Both the position numbers and the translations under genes were made by a program. Under the pieces are notes generated by a model, which saw nothing but the letters and a program-made list of their open reading frames with translations, did not search any database and had not been told where the DNA came from. This document shows positions 1-9,357 of a stretch of DNA of 64,000 nt, piece after piece. Each line of letters starts with the position of its first letter. Position 1 is the stretch's first letter. The DNA is from JAKFWI01 sp031399165 (GTDB lineage: Bacteria; Pseudomonadota; Alphaproteobacteria; Caulobacterales; Aquidulcibacteraceae): assembly GCA_031399165.1 (NCBI GenBank), contig JANNOO010000035.1, positions 97,428 through 161,427 of the forward strand. Reading direction: 5' to 3'.

Positions 1-12
1 GGGAACCGGGGA

Positions 13-1188
13 ATGAAGATTTTGTCAGCGCCTGTGGGCGCGGTTTTGTATGTCTCCGCCATGCTGGCGCTGAGCGCTTGCAGCCGGGGCGCCGCCAGCA
101 CGCAAACTGCGGAGCCAGCGCCGCCGGTATCGGTCGCCAATCCGATCGCGCGCGAAATGGTCGATTGGGACGATTTCACCGGGCGGTTCGAAGCGCCGCA
201 GGACATTCAAGTGCGCGCGCGCGTCGGCGGTTATGTGCAGGCCGTACATTTCCGCGACGGGCAATCGGTGAAGAAGGGCCAACTTCTATTTACGCTGGAT
301 CCACGTCCGGCGCAGGCGCAGTACGAATTTGCCCAGGCGCAGGCATCGCTCGCCAAAGGCGATTTCGAACGCGCCGAGAAGCTGATCGAACAGAAAGCGA
401 TCTCGCAACAGGAATACGATTCCGCGCGCGCCGCGATGGTGCAGGCGCAAGCCACGGAACGCGCCCGCGCGCTCGATGTGGAATTTACCCGCGTCACGGC
501 GCCGGCCAGCGGTCTTGTGTCTGACCGCCGCGTCGATCCAGGCAATCTCGTCGCCGGCGGCTCGTCCGCCGCCGATGTGCTGACAACGATCGTCGCAACC
601 AATCCGATTTACTTCACGTTTGACGCATCGGAAGCGACGCTGCTGAAATACCAGCGCCAAGCGCGGGCAGGTAAAGCAGCGCCCGTCCGCGTCAAGCTGC
701 AGGACGAATCTGATTTCGGCTGGAGCGGCCAGCTCGATTTCGCCGACAACGCCATGGACGCGCGCTCCGGCGCAGTGCGCCTGCGCGCCGTGATCGCCAA
801 TCCGAATAATTTTATCCGCCCCGGCATGTTCGGGCGCGGACGCGTTGTAGGCTCCGGCGCCTATCAGGCGCTGCTGGTGCCGGACGAGGCGATCGCGAAC
901 GACGGCCCCGGCAAGATCGTCTATGTCGTGGCCAAGGACGGCGTCGTCGCCGTCCGCCCCGTTGATGTCGGCCCGCTCAGCGGTTCGTTGCGCGTGATCC
1001 GTACGGGAATCAGGCCCGATGATCTGGTTGTGATCAACGGTGTGCAGCGCGCCGTGCCCGGCCAGAAAGTTACGCCGCAACAGGCCAAGATCGAGGAAGC
1101 CGCGCCGCCTTCAGCCGCGCCTCCAAACGCGATCTCCGCCCCGCCCGCCTGGGCAAGCCCGGCTTCGGCCGTTCCGGCCGGCCGCTAA
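13..1188 (+). CDS. RND efflux periplasmic adaptor (membrane fusion) lipoprotein, MexE/AcrA-like
   Basis: 391 residues. The N-terminus is a lipoprotein signal with lipobox LSAC, lipidated Cys23. It is followed by the barrel-sandwich / coiled-coil pattern of the AcrA/MexE family (RARVGGYVQAVHFRDGQSVKKGQLLF, split lipoyl halves around residues 65-100 and 150-190) and an Ala/Pro-rich C-terminal tail. The family bridges an inner-membrane RND pump to an outer-membrane channel in the periplasm. The pump gene starts 4 bp after the stop and the channel gene overlaps the pump, so all three form one operon. No regulator gene is visible because the window begins 12 bp upstream. The substrate cannot be inferred from sequence. 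Confidence 0.95.
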   Translation: MKILSAPVGAVLYVSAMLALSACSRGAASTQTAEPAPPVSVANPIAREMVDWDDFTGRFEAPQDIQVRARVGGYVQAVHFRDGQSVKKGQLLFTLDPRPAQAQYEFAQAQASLAKGDFERAEKLIEQKAISQQEYDSARAAMVQAQATERARALDVEFTRVTAPASGLVSDRRVDPGNLVAGGSSAADVLTTIVATNPIYFTFDASEATLLKYQRQARAGKAAPVRVKLQDESDFGWSGQLDFADNAMDARSGAVRLRAVIANPNNFIRPGMFGRGRVVGSGAYQALLVPDEAIANDGPGKIVYVVAKDGVVAVRPVDVGPLSGSLRVIRTGIRPDDLVVINGVQRAVPGQKVTPQQAKIEEAAPPSAAPPNAISAPPAWASPASAVPAGR

Positions 1189-1191
1189 CGC

Positions 1192-4100
1192 ATGTCACGC
1201 TTCTTTATAGACCGGCCGATTTTCGCCGCCGTGATCTCGGTTGTGATCACGCTGATCGGGCTCTTTTCGCTACCGTATTTACCGCTGGCGCAATATCCGG
1301 AAATCGCGCCGCCGACGATCGTCGTGAACGCGGTCTATCCTGGCGCCTCGGCCGAGACGTTGTCGGAAACCATTGCCGCGCCACTTGAGCAGGAAATCAA
1401 CGGCGTCGAGGGCATGCAATACATGTCCTCGTCAGCATCAGGCGGCGCCGCGTCCATCACGATCACTTTCAAGCAGGGCGTAAATCTCGATACGGCGCAG
1501 GTACAGGTGCAAAACCGCGTCAAGCTCGCCGAGCCGCGCCTGCCCGCCGAAACGCGCCAGATCGGCGTCACCGTCGATAAGCAGGCGAATGGGTTTCTTC
1601 TGTTCATAGCGCTGACGTCCGACGGGCGTCAGGATGTCGATTATATCGGCAATTATGCGCAGACCGTGGTTCGTGAACGGCTGCTGCGCGTCCCCGGCGT
1701 AGGCAACGTGCAGGTGTTCGGCGGCGGCAATTATTCAATGCGGATCTGGATTGATCCCGATCGCGCCGCGGCGCGCGATCTAACGGCGCAGGAAATCATC
1801 AATGCGCTGCAGACGCAAAACATCCAGGCCGCGGCTGGCGGCCTGGGGTCGGCGCCCGGAGACGGTTCGGTTGCGTTTTCGTCTCCGATCGACGTGCGCG
1901 GCCGTCTCAGCGATCCAAACGAATTCGCCGACATCGTCGTCAAGAGCGACAGCGAGGGCCGAGTAACCCGGATCCGTGATGTCGCGCGGGTCGAGATCGG
2001 CTCGCAGGATTATTTATATCGCGCCCGGATCGGCGGACAGCGCTCGGTCTTCATCGCCGCCGTGCAGCAGCCTGGCTCGAACGCGCTTTCGGCGGCGACG
2101 GGCCTACTCGATGAAATGAAGGCGCTCAGCGGCGAACTCCCGAAGGGCTTATCCTATTCGGTGCCGTATAATCCCACCGAGTATGTCGCCGCTTCCGTCG
2201 AGGCGGTTGAGCACACGCTGATCGAAGCCGTCATTCTTGTCGTACTCGTCGTCATCGTCTTCCTGCAAACCTGGCGCGCCGCCGTCATTCCGATCATCGC
2301 CATTCCGGTGTCGCTGATCGGGGTCTTCGCGATTCAGCTCGCTCTAGGCTTCTCGCTCAATTCGCTTTCGCTGTTCGCGCTGATCCTGGCGGTCGGCATC
2401 GTCGTCGATGACGCGATCGTGGTCGTGGAGAGCGTCGAGCGGCATATCGGCGAAGGCCTTTCTCCGCGCGAGGCCGCATACAAGACCATGCAGGAAGTTT
2501 CGGGCGCGCTGATCGCGATTGGCGCGGTGCTCGTCTCGGTATTCGTGCCGACGGCGCTGGCGCCCGGCATACCTGGCCAGTTCTACCGTCAATTCGCAGT
2601 GGCGATCTCCGCCGCTTCGGTCATCTCCCTGATCGTGTCGCTGACGTTGTCGCCAGCGCTGGCCGCCCTGCTGTTGAAGCCGCACCGCAGAGAGCGTTCG
2701 CTCAGCGATGTTCCAGCGTGGCAGCGGCCGGTGGTGGCCGCGGGCAGAAAGTTCAATCAGGGCTTCGATTGGCTCTCTAACCGCTACGGCCGCTTCACCG
2801 CCACCGCGATCCGCAAGACCGGCCTTTTGCTGATCATCTATGCGTTGCTGATCGGCGTGACCGGCTGGCGTCTGGCCGCCACGCCAACGGGCTTTATCCC
2901 GCAGCAGGACCAGGGCTATCTGCTCGGTGTTGTCTCTCTGCCGCCAGGCGCCTCGCTCGAACGCTCGGATGAGGCGTTGCAGAAAGTCATGGCGGCCGCG
3001 GCAAAGATACCCGGCGTCCGCACGTCCGGCGGCTTTGCCGGCCTCGACGGGGCGACCTTCGCGCCAGCGACCAACCAGGCGGTCTTGTTTGTGCTGCTCG
3101 ACGATTTCGAAAAGCGCAAAGGCAAAAAGGGACAGGACGCAAACTCATTGGCCGGCGCGCTGATGGGCGCAGGCGCCGGCGTTCAGGACGCCACAGTCTT
3201 TTTCCTGTCCCCACCGCCAGTGCAGGGCCTCGGCAATAGCGGCGGCTTCACGATGATGGTGCAGGACCGCTCGGGCCAGGGTTATCGCGCGCTGGAGCAA
3301 GCGACTTACGCGATGATGGGCGCAGCGCAGCAGGAAAAGCGCGTCGCTGGCGTGTTCTCACAATACTCCACCGGCTCGCCGCGCATCGCACTCGATCTCG
3401 ATCGTGACAAGGCCCAATTGCTCGGCGTGCAGCCGCAGGACGTGTTCGATACGCTGAACATCTATCTCGGCTCGCGCTACGTGAACGATTTCAACATGCT
3501 CGGCCGGACATACCGCGTGACCGCGCAGGCCGAAGCCGACAAGCGCGACGATCTTTCGGACGTCGGCGCCTTGAAGGTTCGTTCCGCAAGCGGCGCGATG
3601 GTGCCGATCGGTTCGCTGGCTACGTTGCGCTATGACACCGGCCCCGTGCGCGTGGCGCGGTTCAACCTCTTCCCTGCCGCTGAATTGCAAGGCGCCTCGG
3701 CGCCGGGCGTATCCAGTGGTCAGGGGATTGCGGCGATGGAAGAGCTCGCCGCGAAAACCTTGCCCCGCGGTTTTAGTTACGAATGGACCGATCTGGCGGC
3801 GCAGGAGAAGGCCGCCGCCGGCCAGGGAACAACGATCTTTCTGATGGCCGTGGTGTTCGTGTTCCTCGTGCTCGCCGCACTTTATGAATCATTGACGCTG
3901 CCGCTCGCCGTGATCCTGATCGTACCGATGTGCATCCTGGCGGCCATGCTCGGCGTGAATCTGAATGGGCAGGATAACAACATCCTGACGCAGGTGGGCC
4001 TCATTGTCCTGATCGCGCTGGCGGCGAAGAACGCGATCCTGATCGTCGCTTTCGCCAAGCAGGCTGAGGATGAGCGCGGCGCCAACACGTTTGACGCCGC

Positions 4101-4374
4101 GGTAGAAGCCGCTGGCGTGCGGTTACGCCCGATCCTGATGACATCGTTCGCGTTCATTCTCGGCGTGCTGCCCTTGGCCATCGCCACGGGCGCGGGCGCG
4201 GAGATGCGTCAGGCGCTCGGCATCGCGGTGTTCTTCGGCATGATCGGCGTGACCGTGTTCGGCCTGATCTTCACGCCCGTATTCTACGTCGTGTGCCGCT
4301 GGTTGGCGTCGAAGGTAGCGGACTTCCGCAAGTCCAAACCCGCGCCGCCGGCGGAGGCGGTAAACCATGAGTAG
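1192..4374 (+). CDS. RND family multidrug efflux inner-membrane permease, MexF/AcrB-like (HAE1)
   Basis: 1060 residues, the usual HAE1 length. TM1 is at residues 10-28, followed by a large periplasmic loop, and the pattern repeats after the middle. The proton-relay Asp pair is present (VVDDAIVVVE, about D406-D407), as is the partner Lys in AAKNAILIV (about K946). It is a proton-driven exporter of the resistance-nodulation-division superfamily, expected to work as a trimer with the adaptor encoded immediately upstream and the channel encoded downstream. The 4-bp spacing upstream and 8-bp overlap downstream indicate co-transcription. The MexF subgroup is favoured over AcrB by general sequence feel; substrate is unknown. 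Confidence 0.96.
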   Translation: MSRFFIDRPIFAAVISVVITLIGLFSLPYLPLAQYPEIAPPTIVVNAVYPGASAETLSETIAAPLEQEINGVEGMQYMSSSASGGAASITITFKQGVNLDTAQVQVQNRVKLAEPRLPAETRQIGVTVDKQANGFLLFIALTSDGRQDVDYIGNYAQTVVRERLLRVPGVGNVQVFGGGNYSMRIWIDPDRAAARDLTAQEIINALQTQNIQAAAGGLGSAPGDGSVAFSSPIDVRGRLSDPNEFADIVVKSDSEGRVTRIRDVARVEIGSQDYLYRARIGGQRSVFIAAVQQPGSNALSAATGLLDEMKALSGELPKGLSYSVPYNPTEYVAASVEAVEHTLIEAVILVVLVVIVFLQTWRAAVIPIIAIPVSLIGVFAIQLALGFSLNSLSLFALILAVGIVVDDAIVVVESVERHIGEGLSPREAAYKTMQEVSGALIAIGAVLVSVFVPTALAPGIPGQFYRQFAVAISAASVISLIVSLTLSPALAALLLKPHRRERSLSDVPAWQRPVVAAGRKFNQGFDWLSNRYGRFTATAIRKTGLLLIIYALLIGVTGWRLAATPTGFIPQQDQGYLLGVVSLPPGASLERSDEALQKVMAAAAKIPGVRTSGGFAGLDGATFAPATNQAVLFVLLDDFEKRKGKKGQDANSLAGALMGAGAGVQDATVFFLSPPPVQGLGNSGGFTMMVQDRSGQGYRALEQATYAMMGAAQQEKRVAGVFSQYSTGSPRIALDLDRDKAQLLGVQPQDVFDTLNIYLGSRYVNDFNMLGRTYRVTAQAEADKRDDLSDVGALKVRSASGAMVPIGSLATLRYDTGPVRVARFNLFPAAELQGASAPGVSSGQGIAAMEELAAKTLPRGFSYEWTDLAAQEKAAAGQGTTIFLMAVVFVFLVLAALYESLTLPLAVILIVPMCILAAMLGVNLNGQDNNILTQVGLIVLIALAAKNAILIVAFAKQAEDERGANTFDAAVEAAGVRLRPILMTSFAFILGVLPLAIATGAGAEMRQALGIAVFFGMIGVTVFGLIFTPVFYVVCRWLASKVADFRKSKPAPPAEAVNHE

Positions 4375-5788
4375 AACGCTGATCATCGCCGCTGCGCTGC
4401 TCGCCTCCGGCTGCGCCGGCTCGCAAGCCGCGAAAATGGCGATCCCCGATGACGGCAAGGGCGCGTTCATCAGCGCCACGCCGGCCGCCGTTTCCGGTGA
4501 TGCGGCGTCAGACCAATGGTGGAAGCTCTATAACGATCCCGCGCTCGACGCGCTGATCGACGAAGCGTTGCGCGCCAACACCGATCTGCGCGCCGCAGAG
4601 GCCAATCTGCGCGCCGTGCGCGCCTCCCTGGGCGAAGCGCGCGTGGGCCAGTATTTGCCGCGGACCGATCTCAGCGCTTCGGCCACGCGCGGCCGCGTCG
4701 CCGCCAACACGGTGCCGGGCTCAACCAGCCAATTGCCGATCGAAGACAATTATCAGGCCGGCCTAGACGTTTCCTATGAGATCGACCTGTTCGGACGCGT
4801 GCGCCGCGGCGTAGCCGCCGCCCGCGCTGACCGTGACGCCGCAGCAGCAGCCCGCGATGTCGCGCGCGTCTCCGTGGCCGCTGAAACCGCGCGCGCCTTC
4901 GCTGACGCCTGCGCCGCCAATGTGCAGCTCGCCGTCGCTAATCGCACGATCGCGCTGCAGCGCGACACAGCTGATCTCACGCAGCGCCTGCTTGATGCGG
5001 GCCGCGGCAACGGGCTCGACACCGCACGCGCCAACGCCCTGCTTGAATCAGCGCGCGCCGATGCGCCAACCTTCGCCGCCGCGCGCGATGAAGCATTGTT
5101 CCGTCTCGCCACGCTACTTGGCCGCCCGCCTGCCCGCGCGCCGGCCGAGGCCCGCGATTGCGCGCGTAATCTGACGCTGAGCAGCCTTATTCCCGTTGGC
5201 GACGGTGCGGCGATGCTGGCGCGCCGCCCCGACGTGCGTCAGGCGTCGCGCGAGGTGAGCGCCAGCGCCGAACGCGTCGGCGTCGCTGTAGCTGATCTGC
5301 TGCCGACGATCTCCCTGGGCGCCAGCGCTGGCGTGATCGGTCCCGAAACACGCGATCTCGACGAACCGGCGGCGTTCAGCTTCAGCGTCGGCCCGCTGAT
5401 TTCCTGGAGTTTTCCAAACGTGTTCGGCGCGCGTCAACGCGTGGAAGCGGCCGGCGCGCGCGCCGATGCGTCTCTGGCGCAGTTCGATGGCGTCGTGCTG
5501 GCGGCGCTGCAGGAAACCGAAACCGCCCTCTCCGCTTACGCCAACGAGCTTGATCGCCGCGCCGCGCTGATGCGCGCCCGCGATCAGAGCGCTGAAGCTG
5601 CGCGGCTGGCGCAATTGCGGTTCGACGCCGGCGCCGACAGCTTCCTGACGCTACTGGATTCGCAGCGCACGCAGGCGCAAGCCGAAGCGGCCTTCGCCGC
5701 GTCGGAAGGCCAGACGATCAGCCGCCAGATCACGCTGTTCAAGGCGCTCGGCGGCGGCTGGCGCGAAGCGCCGCCGGTAAATCGTTAG
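4367..5788 (+). CDS. RND efflux outer-membrane factor lipoprotein (NodT/OprM family)
   Basis: 473 residues. A short lipoprotein signal ends in LLASGC (lipidated Cys16). The WWKLYNDPALDALIDEAL block near residue 45 and two repeated alpha-helical hairpin halves (OEP repeats about 55-240 and 270-460) are typical of NodT-family outer-membrane factors, which form the TolC-like exit duct. The start overlaps the pump gene by 8 bp, so it is the third gene of the efflux operon. Strong Ala/Arg content matches neighbouring housekeeping genes, with no sign of transfer. Confidence 0.95.
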   Translation: MSRTLIIAAALLASGCAGSQAAKMAIPDDGKGAFISATPAAVSGDAASDQWWKLYNDPALDALIDEALRANTDLRAAEANLRAVRASLGEARVGQYLPRTDLSASATRGRVAANTVPGSTSQLPIEDNYQAGLDVSYEIDLFGRVRRGVAAARADRDAAAAARDVARVSVAAETARAFADACAANVQLAVANRTIALQRDTADLTQRLLDAGRGNGLDTARANALLESARADAPTFAAARDEALFRLATLLGRPPARAPAEARDCARNLTLSSLIPVGDGAAMLARRPDVRQASREVSASAERVGVAVADLLPTISLGASAGVIGPETRDLDEPAAFSFSVGPLISWSFPNVFGARQRVEAAGARADASLAQFDGVVLAALQETETALSAYANELDRRAALMRARDQSAEAARLAQLRFDAGADSFLTLLDSQRTQAQAEAAFAASEGQTISRQITLFKALGGGWREAPPVNR

Positions 5789-5885
5789 CGCCCCGCCAAA
5801 CGTCCTAGCATCGCCGCACTAGAAACGGATAAAGTTCCATATCAAATGCAGGTCAACTGCAGTTAAGGCGCCGCGCGCGCTTGCA

Positions 5886-5903
5886 CTGTGCGCTACCGCA
5901 CAG
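5886..5903. repeat. Hairpin in the gap between the efflux operon and the M23 gene
   Basis: CTGTGCG and CGCACAG form a 7-bp stem around a CTAC loop. A 10-bp palindrome AACTGCAGTT lies at 5855-5864. There is no T-tract, so neither is a convincing intrinsic terminator; one could be an operator or a weak terminator after the efflux operon. Confidence 0.4.
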
Positions 5904-6008
5904 CATGTACCGGACGCAGCGCCGCCCTGGGGACGTAGCGCCGCACACCCGCCGCGAGGCGGATTGGTCCCACTTGTAACGCAGGGCTCATTTGTGAAAT
6001 TAGTCGAT

Positions 6009-6767
6009 ATGGGCGTGCTGCCGTGCTCCGGCCGCGCGCAAAAAATCACTCGCCGCCGCGCCGTAAAAAAACGCAGCAGCCCCAGCCTTTCGGCCACAAT
6101 TGCTCGTTTCGGACGCAACGCCACGCTGGCCACGGCCGTGATTGGCTGGGCGTCGTGGGGCGGTCTTGATCAGATCGCGGCGTTCACACGCGGCGCGCAA
6201 ACAACAGCGCCGCCTGAAGCCGGCGCCAACACGCCGCAAGACGTTTGGGTCGTCGATGCGGATGGCGACGGGATCGCCGATTTCGCCAACCCCACGCACG
6301 GCTATATTCGCGGCGAAGATGCTTACGGCTCTGGAAGTTTTGGAACCGTGCGCGATGGCGGCAAGCGCAAGCATCATGGCGTCGATTATATCGCAGAGCC
6401 TGGTGATTGGGTCGAAGCGCCGATTGCCGGGATCGTGACCAAACACGGCTACGCCTACAAGCGCAGCGATCTGCGTTTCATCGAGATCAAGAACACTGAC
6501 ACCGGCATGCGCGCGCGTGTCCTTTACGTAGACGCCAGCATCCAGGAAGGCGCGGTTGTCGCCGCCGGCGAGGTCATCGGCACGGCGCAGGATCTGGCCA
6601 AGCGCTACCCAGGCGGAATCACGAATCACGTCCACGTTGAACTGACGAACGCCCGGGGCGCGCTGCTCGATCCGGCGACGCTGCTGCCGCTGGGCGAAGA
6701 TCATTTTGCCGCTAACAGCACGCCCGGCCGCGTTAGCGGCGCAATCGACGTGAACGCGCCGTCGTGA
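6009..6767 (+). CDS. M23 (LytM-type) peptidase-domain protein, probably envelope-directed
   Basis: 252 residues from the ATG at 6009; an upstream in-frame start at 5964 (GTG at 5994 is also possible) would add a little. A basic N-terminus (QKITRRRAVKKR) precedes a hydrophobic stretch near residues 45-60 that could be a signal anchor. The catalytic domain carries the HxGxD motif as HHGVD and the HxH motif as HVH in NHVHVEL. M23 enzymes are zinc metallopeptidases that cleave peptidoglycan cross-links; both zinc-ligand motifs being present suggests an active enzyme. A linker with a DADGDGIADF stretch resembling a calcium-binding loop precedes it. It is the only gene on this strand between the efflux operon and pcm, which converges on it directly. 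Confidence 0.8.
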   Translation: MGVLPCSGRAQKITRRRAVKKRSSPSLSATIARFGRNATLATAVIGWASWGGLDQIAAFTRGAQTTAPPEAGANTPQDVWVVDADGDGIADFANPTHGYIRGEDAYGSGSFGTVRDGGKRKHHGVDYIAEPGDWVEAPIAGIVTKHGYAYKRSDLRFIEIKNTDTGMRARVLYVDASIQEGAVVAAGEVIGTAQDLAKRYPGGITNHVHVELTNARGALLDPATLLPLGEDHFAANSTPGRVSGAIDVNAPS

Positions 6768-7397
6768 TCAGCCGCTGATCAACGGCACAAAACTGACGAG
6801 GCCAAGATCGTTCTGCGTGTCGCCCTCTGGCGCGCGATGCATCACAATAAGATGTTGCGCGCCGTCGCTGGCGACAGGCATCACCAGGCGCCCCCCGGCC
6901 GCAAGTTGATCGCGCAGCGCGGAAGGGATCGCGGCGCCGGCTGCCGAAACCACAATCGCGTCGAACGGCGCAGCTTCCGGCCAACCCAACGCGCCATCGC
7001 CGACACGCAATTCGATATTGCAGTAGCCGAGGCGAGCAAGACGTTCGCGCGCCTGCGCCGCCAGCGCGCCATCACGCTCGATTGCAAAGACGCGCGCGGT
7101 GATCAGGCTCATCACCGCCGCGGCGTAACCAGAACCCGCGCCGATCTCAAGCACGCGCGTCCCGCGCCGCACCCCAGCCGCCTCGATCATCGCCGCAACG
7201 ATAAACGGCTGCGAAATCGTCTGCTCTTGTTCAATCGGCAGCGCTGTATCGGCGTAAGCGTGCGCGCGCAATTCAAGCGGCACAAAAGCCTCACGCGGCA
7301 CTGCGCCCATCGCGGCTAAAACGGCCCGGTCATGCACGCCCCGCGCGGCAATCTGCCTTGCCACCATCGTACGGCGCGCCGATGCGAAATTAGGCAT
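6768..7397 (-). CDS. pcm: Protein-L-isoaspartate O-methyltransferase
   Basis: 209 residues. Family hallmarks are VPREAFVP, the QTISQPFIVA substrate-site motif, and the SAM-binding glycine loop EIGAGSGYAAAV near residue 80. The enzyme methylates isoaspartyl residues in damaged proteins, starting their repair, in the cytoplasm. The stop codon directly abuts the stop of the M23 gene (convergent, no gap), so transcription from either side probably reads into the other. The upstream neighbour bioD ends about 75 bp away on the same strand. Confidence 0.93.
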   Translation of the reverse strand: MPNFASARRTMVARQIAARGVHDRAVLAAMGAVPREAFVPLELRAHAYADTALPIEQEQTISQPFIVAAMIEAAGVRRGTRVLEIGAGSGYAAAVMSLITARVFAIERDGALAAQARERLARLGYCNIELRVGDGALGWPEAAPFDAIVVSAAGAAIPSALRDQLAAGGRLVMPVASDGAQHLIVMHRAPEGDTQNDLGLVSFVPLISG

Positions 7398-7471
7398 GGA
7401 GGCCGCTCCTTAGCACGGGCATTAGTCCAGCGCGGGGGCAATCATGTCCAGCCCCCGTAGCCAGTGGGCGC

Positions 7472-8155
7472 TCAGGATCGCGGCGCTATCAGAATATCCG
7501 CTAGCGCCTTGATCTCGGGCGGCGTTCCGCTGACAAAACGCGGCGCAACGAATATTGGCCCGTCGTGGAAAGCCGCAAGGCTGGCCGCCGTTCCGGCCAG
7601 CGGTTCGGCCGATGCCACCGACTGGCTTACAACAATCGCGGCCAGCTTCACGCGCCGGGCGGCTAGCGCCTCCACTGCGGTCAGCGTGTGGCTTATCGCG
7701 CCGAGATAGCTTCCCGTCACCAGCAGTGCGGGCAGGTTGAGCGCCGCGATCAGATCGAGATTGGTTTTGTCCGCCGCGATCGGAGACATCACCCCGCCCG
7801 CGCCTTCAATCAAGGCGGCGCCATCGTGAGCACCGATCAATCGACGGCAGGCCTCCACCACCGCGCCGTAAGGTATGTCCCGCCCTTCAGCGCGCGCCGC
7901 CGCCGGTGGCGAGAGCGGCGCGGAATAGCGCCACGGCGTGATGGCGTTCACAGTCGCGGCGTTCACCTCCGCGCCAAGCGCGCTCAACAAGCGCCCCGCA
8001 TCACTCTCCGCCGCGGACGCCTCGTCGAACCCGCTCAGCACCGGCTTGAACGCGGCGCAGGCCAGCCCGCGTGTGCGCCAGGCGCGCAGCAGCGCGCAGG
8101 CGATATGGGTTTTGCCGATATCCGTGCCGGCGCCGGTTACAAAGAACGCCGTCAC
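7472..8155 (-). CDS. bioD: ATP-dependent dethiobiotin synthetase
   Basis: 227 residues. The N-terminus FFVTGAGTDIGKTHIACALL is the BioD P-loop. The GAGGVMSPI motif near residue 115 contributes to the diaminopelargonic acid site. BioD closes the ureido ring of dethiobiotin from 7,8-diaminopelargonate, CO2 and ATP. Its start overlaps the bioF stop by 4 bp (ATGA), indicating translational coupling, and bioA is divergent just beyond bioF. bioB, bioC and bioH are not in this window. Confidence 0.94.
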   Translation of the reverse strand: MTAFFVTGAGTDIGKTHIACALLRAWRTRGLACAAFKPVLSGFDEASAAESDAGRLLSALGAEVNAATVNAITPWRYSAPLSPPAAARAEGRDIPYGAVVEACRRLIGAHDGAALIEGAGGVMSPIAADKTNLDLIAALNLPALLVTGSYLGAISHTLTAVEALAARRVKLAAIVVSQSVASAEPLAGTAASLAAFHDGPIFVAPRFVSGTPPEIKALADILIAPRS

Positions 8156-9297
8156 GCCGCCAGCGCTCTGACCGCCGCCGCGGCGCGGTCAACATCATCC
8201 GCTGGATGCAGCGCGGTAAAGGCAAAGCGCAGCCGCGCCGTGCCCGCCGGCACCGTCGGCGGGCGGATCGCCACAGCAAGGAAACCCTGCGCCTCAAGCG
8301 CGCGCGCCGCCGCCAGCGCGCGGTCTGCTTCGCCGATCACAATCGGCACGATCGCGCTCTGCGCCGCCGCCAGATTCAGCGCGGCGGTAAAACGCTGCGC
8401 GTTGCGGCGCGGCGCGGCGACGCGCTCCGGCTCGCTTTCAATAATATCAAGCGCCGCCAACGCCGCCGCCGCGCTTGCCGGCGGCAGGCCAGTGGAAAAA
8501 ATCAGCGTGCGTGCGCGCGTCTTGATCAGATCGATTACCGCGCGCGATGCGCAGAGATAACCACCCAGAGAGCCCGCCGCCTTGGACAATGTGCCCATCT
8601 GCAGCGGAACCTGAACGCCGGCAAACTCGTGCGCCGCTCCGCGCCCGCCGCCAACAACGCCGAGCCCGTGCGCATCGTCCGTCATCAGCCAGACATCGTA
8701 CTCGCCGCAGAGCCATGACAAACGATCCAGCGGCGCCAGATCGCCGTCCATGGAAAATACCCCATCCGTGAGCAGCATGGCGCACGGATGCCGTGCGCGC
8801 TCGGCAGCCAATATCTCGCGTACATGACCGGAATCGTTGTGCCGGAACACGCGCAAAGTTGCGCGCGAAAGCTGCGCGCCGGCCCAGAGGCACGCATGCG
8901 CCAATTCGTCGATCAGGATCAAATCGTCCGGCCCGGCCAGACTTGGCACGATGCCGACATTGGCCATGTAGCCGGAAGAAAACACACACGCAGCCTCCGC
9001 GCCCTTCAGCGCCGCGAGCCGCTCTTCCAGCCGCGTGAGCAGCGGATAATTGCCCGTTACCAGCCGCGATGCGCCGGCGCCGGTCCCGTATTCGTCGATC
9101 GCCGCGCGCGCGGCGGCCTTCAGCGCCGGATGATGCGTCAAGCCGAGATAATCGTTGCAGGAGAAAGACAAAAGCCGCTTTCCCTGGCGCTCAACATAGA
9201 GCCCATCGACGCGCAGGTCCTCCCGCAAAGTGCGCAGCAGCGATCTGGCGGCAAGCGCGCCCAGCTTGGCCTCGGCGAAAGCGTCAAGCGATTGCAT
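8152..9297 (-). CDS. bioF: 8-amino-7-oxononanoate synthase
   Basis: 381 residues from the ATG at 9297; the reading frame stays open for another 61 codons upstream, but that extension would run through the bioA start and has no family similarity. The N-terminus LLSFSCNDYLGLTHHP, the TDGVFSMDGDLAPL block and the pyridoxal-phosphate lysine in MGTLSKAAGS are diagnostic of alpha-oxoamine synthases of the BioF type. The enzyme condenses pimeloyl-ACP/CoA with alanine. It is coupled to bioD by a 4-bp overlap and divergent from bioA across 60 bp. Confidence 0.94.
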   Translation of the reverse strand: MQSLDAFAEAKLGALAARSLLRTLREDLRVDGLYVERQGKRLLSFSCNDYLGLTHHPALKAAARAAIDEYGTGAGASRLVTGNYPLLTRLEERLAALKGAEAACVFSSGYMANVGIVPSLAGPDDLILIDELAHACLWAGAQLSRATLRVFRHNDSGHVREILAAERARHPCAMLLTDGVFSMDGDLAPLDRLSWLCGEYDVWLMTDDAHGLGVVGGGRGAAHEFAGVQVPLQMGTLSKAAGSLGGYLCASRAVIDLIKTRARTLIFSTGLPPASAAAALAALDIIESEPERVAAPRRNAQRFTAALNLAAAQSAIVPIVIGEADRALAAARALEAQGFLAVAIRPPTVPAGTARLRFAFTALHPADDVDRAAAAVRALAA

Positions 9298-9357
9298 CGC
9301 CCCGTGCTGCCGCGCCGGCGCTGGACATGCAAGCCCCGTTGCGCGAAAGCCAGCGCG
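9298..9357. promoter_or_regulatory. Divergent bioF / bioA intergenic region
   Basis: Only 60 bp separates the two start codons, so both promoters must overlap here or lie inside the genes. I looked for the TTATMTATAA-type BioR box known from other alphaproteobacteria and for a BirA operator and see neither. No clear -35/-10 pair is visible in this GC-rich stretch. Confidence 0.4.

Noticed and set aside
9298..9357. BioR-type operator between bioF and bioA
   Set aside because: Searched by eye for TTATMTATAA and close variants; none is present.
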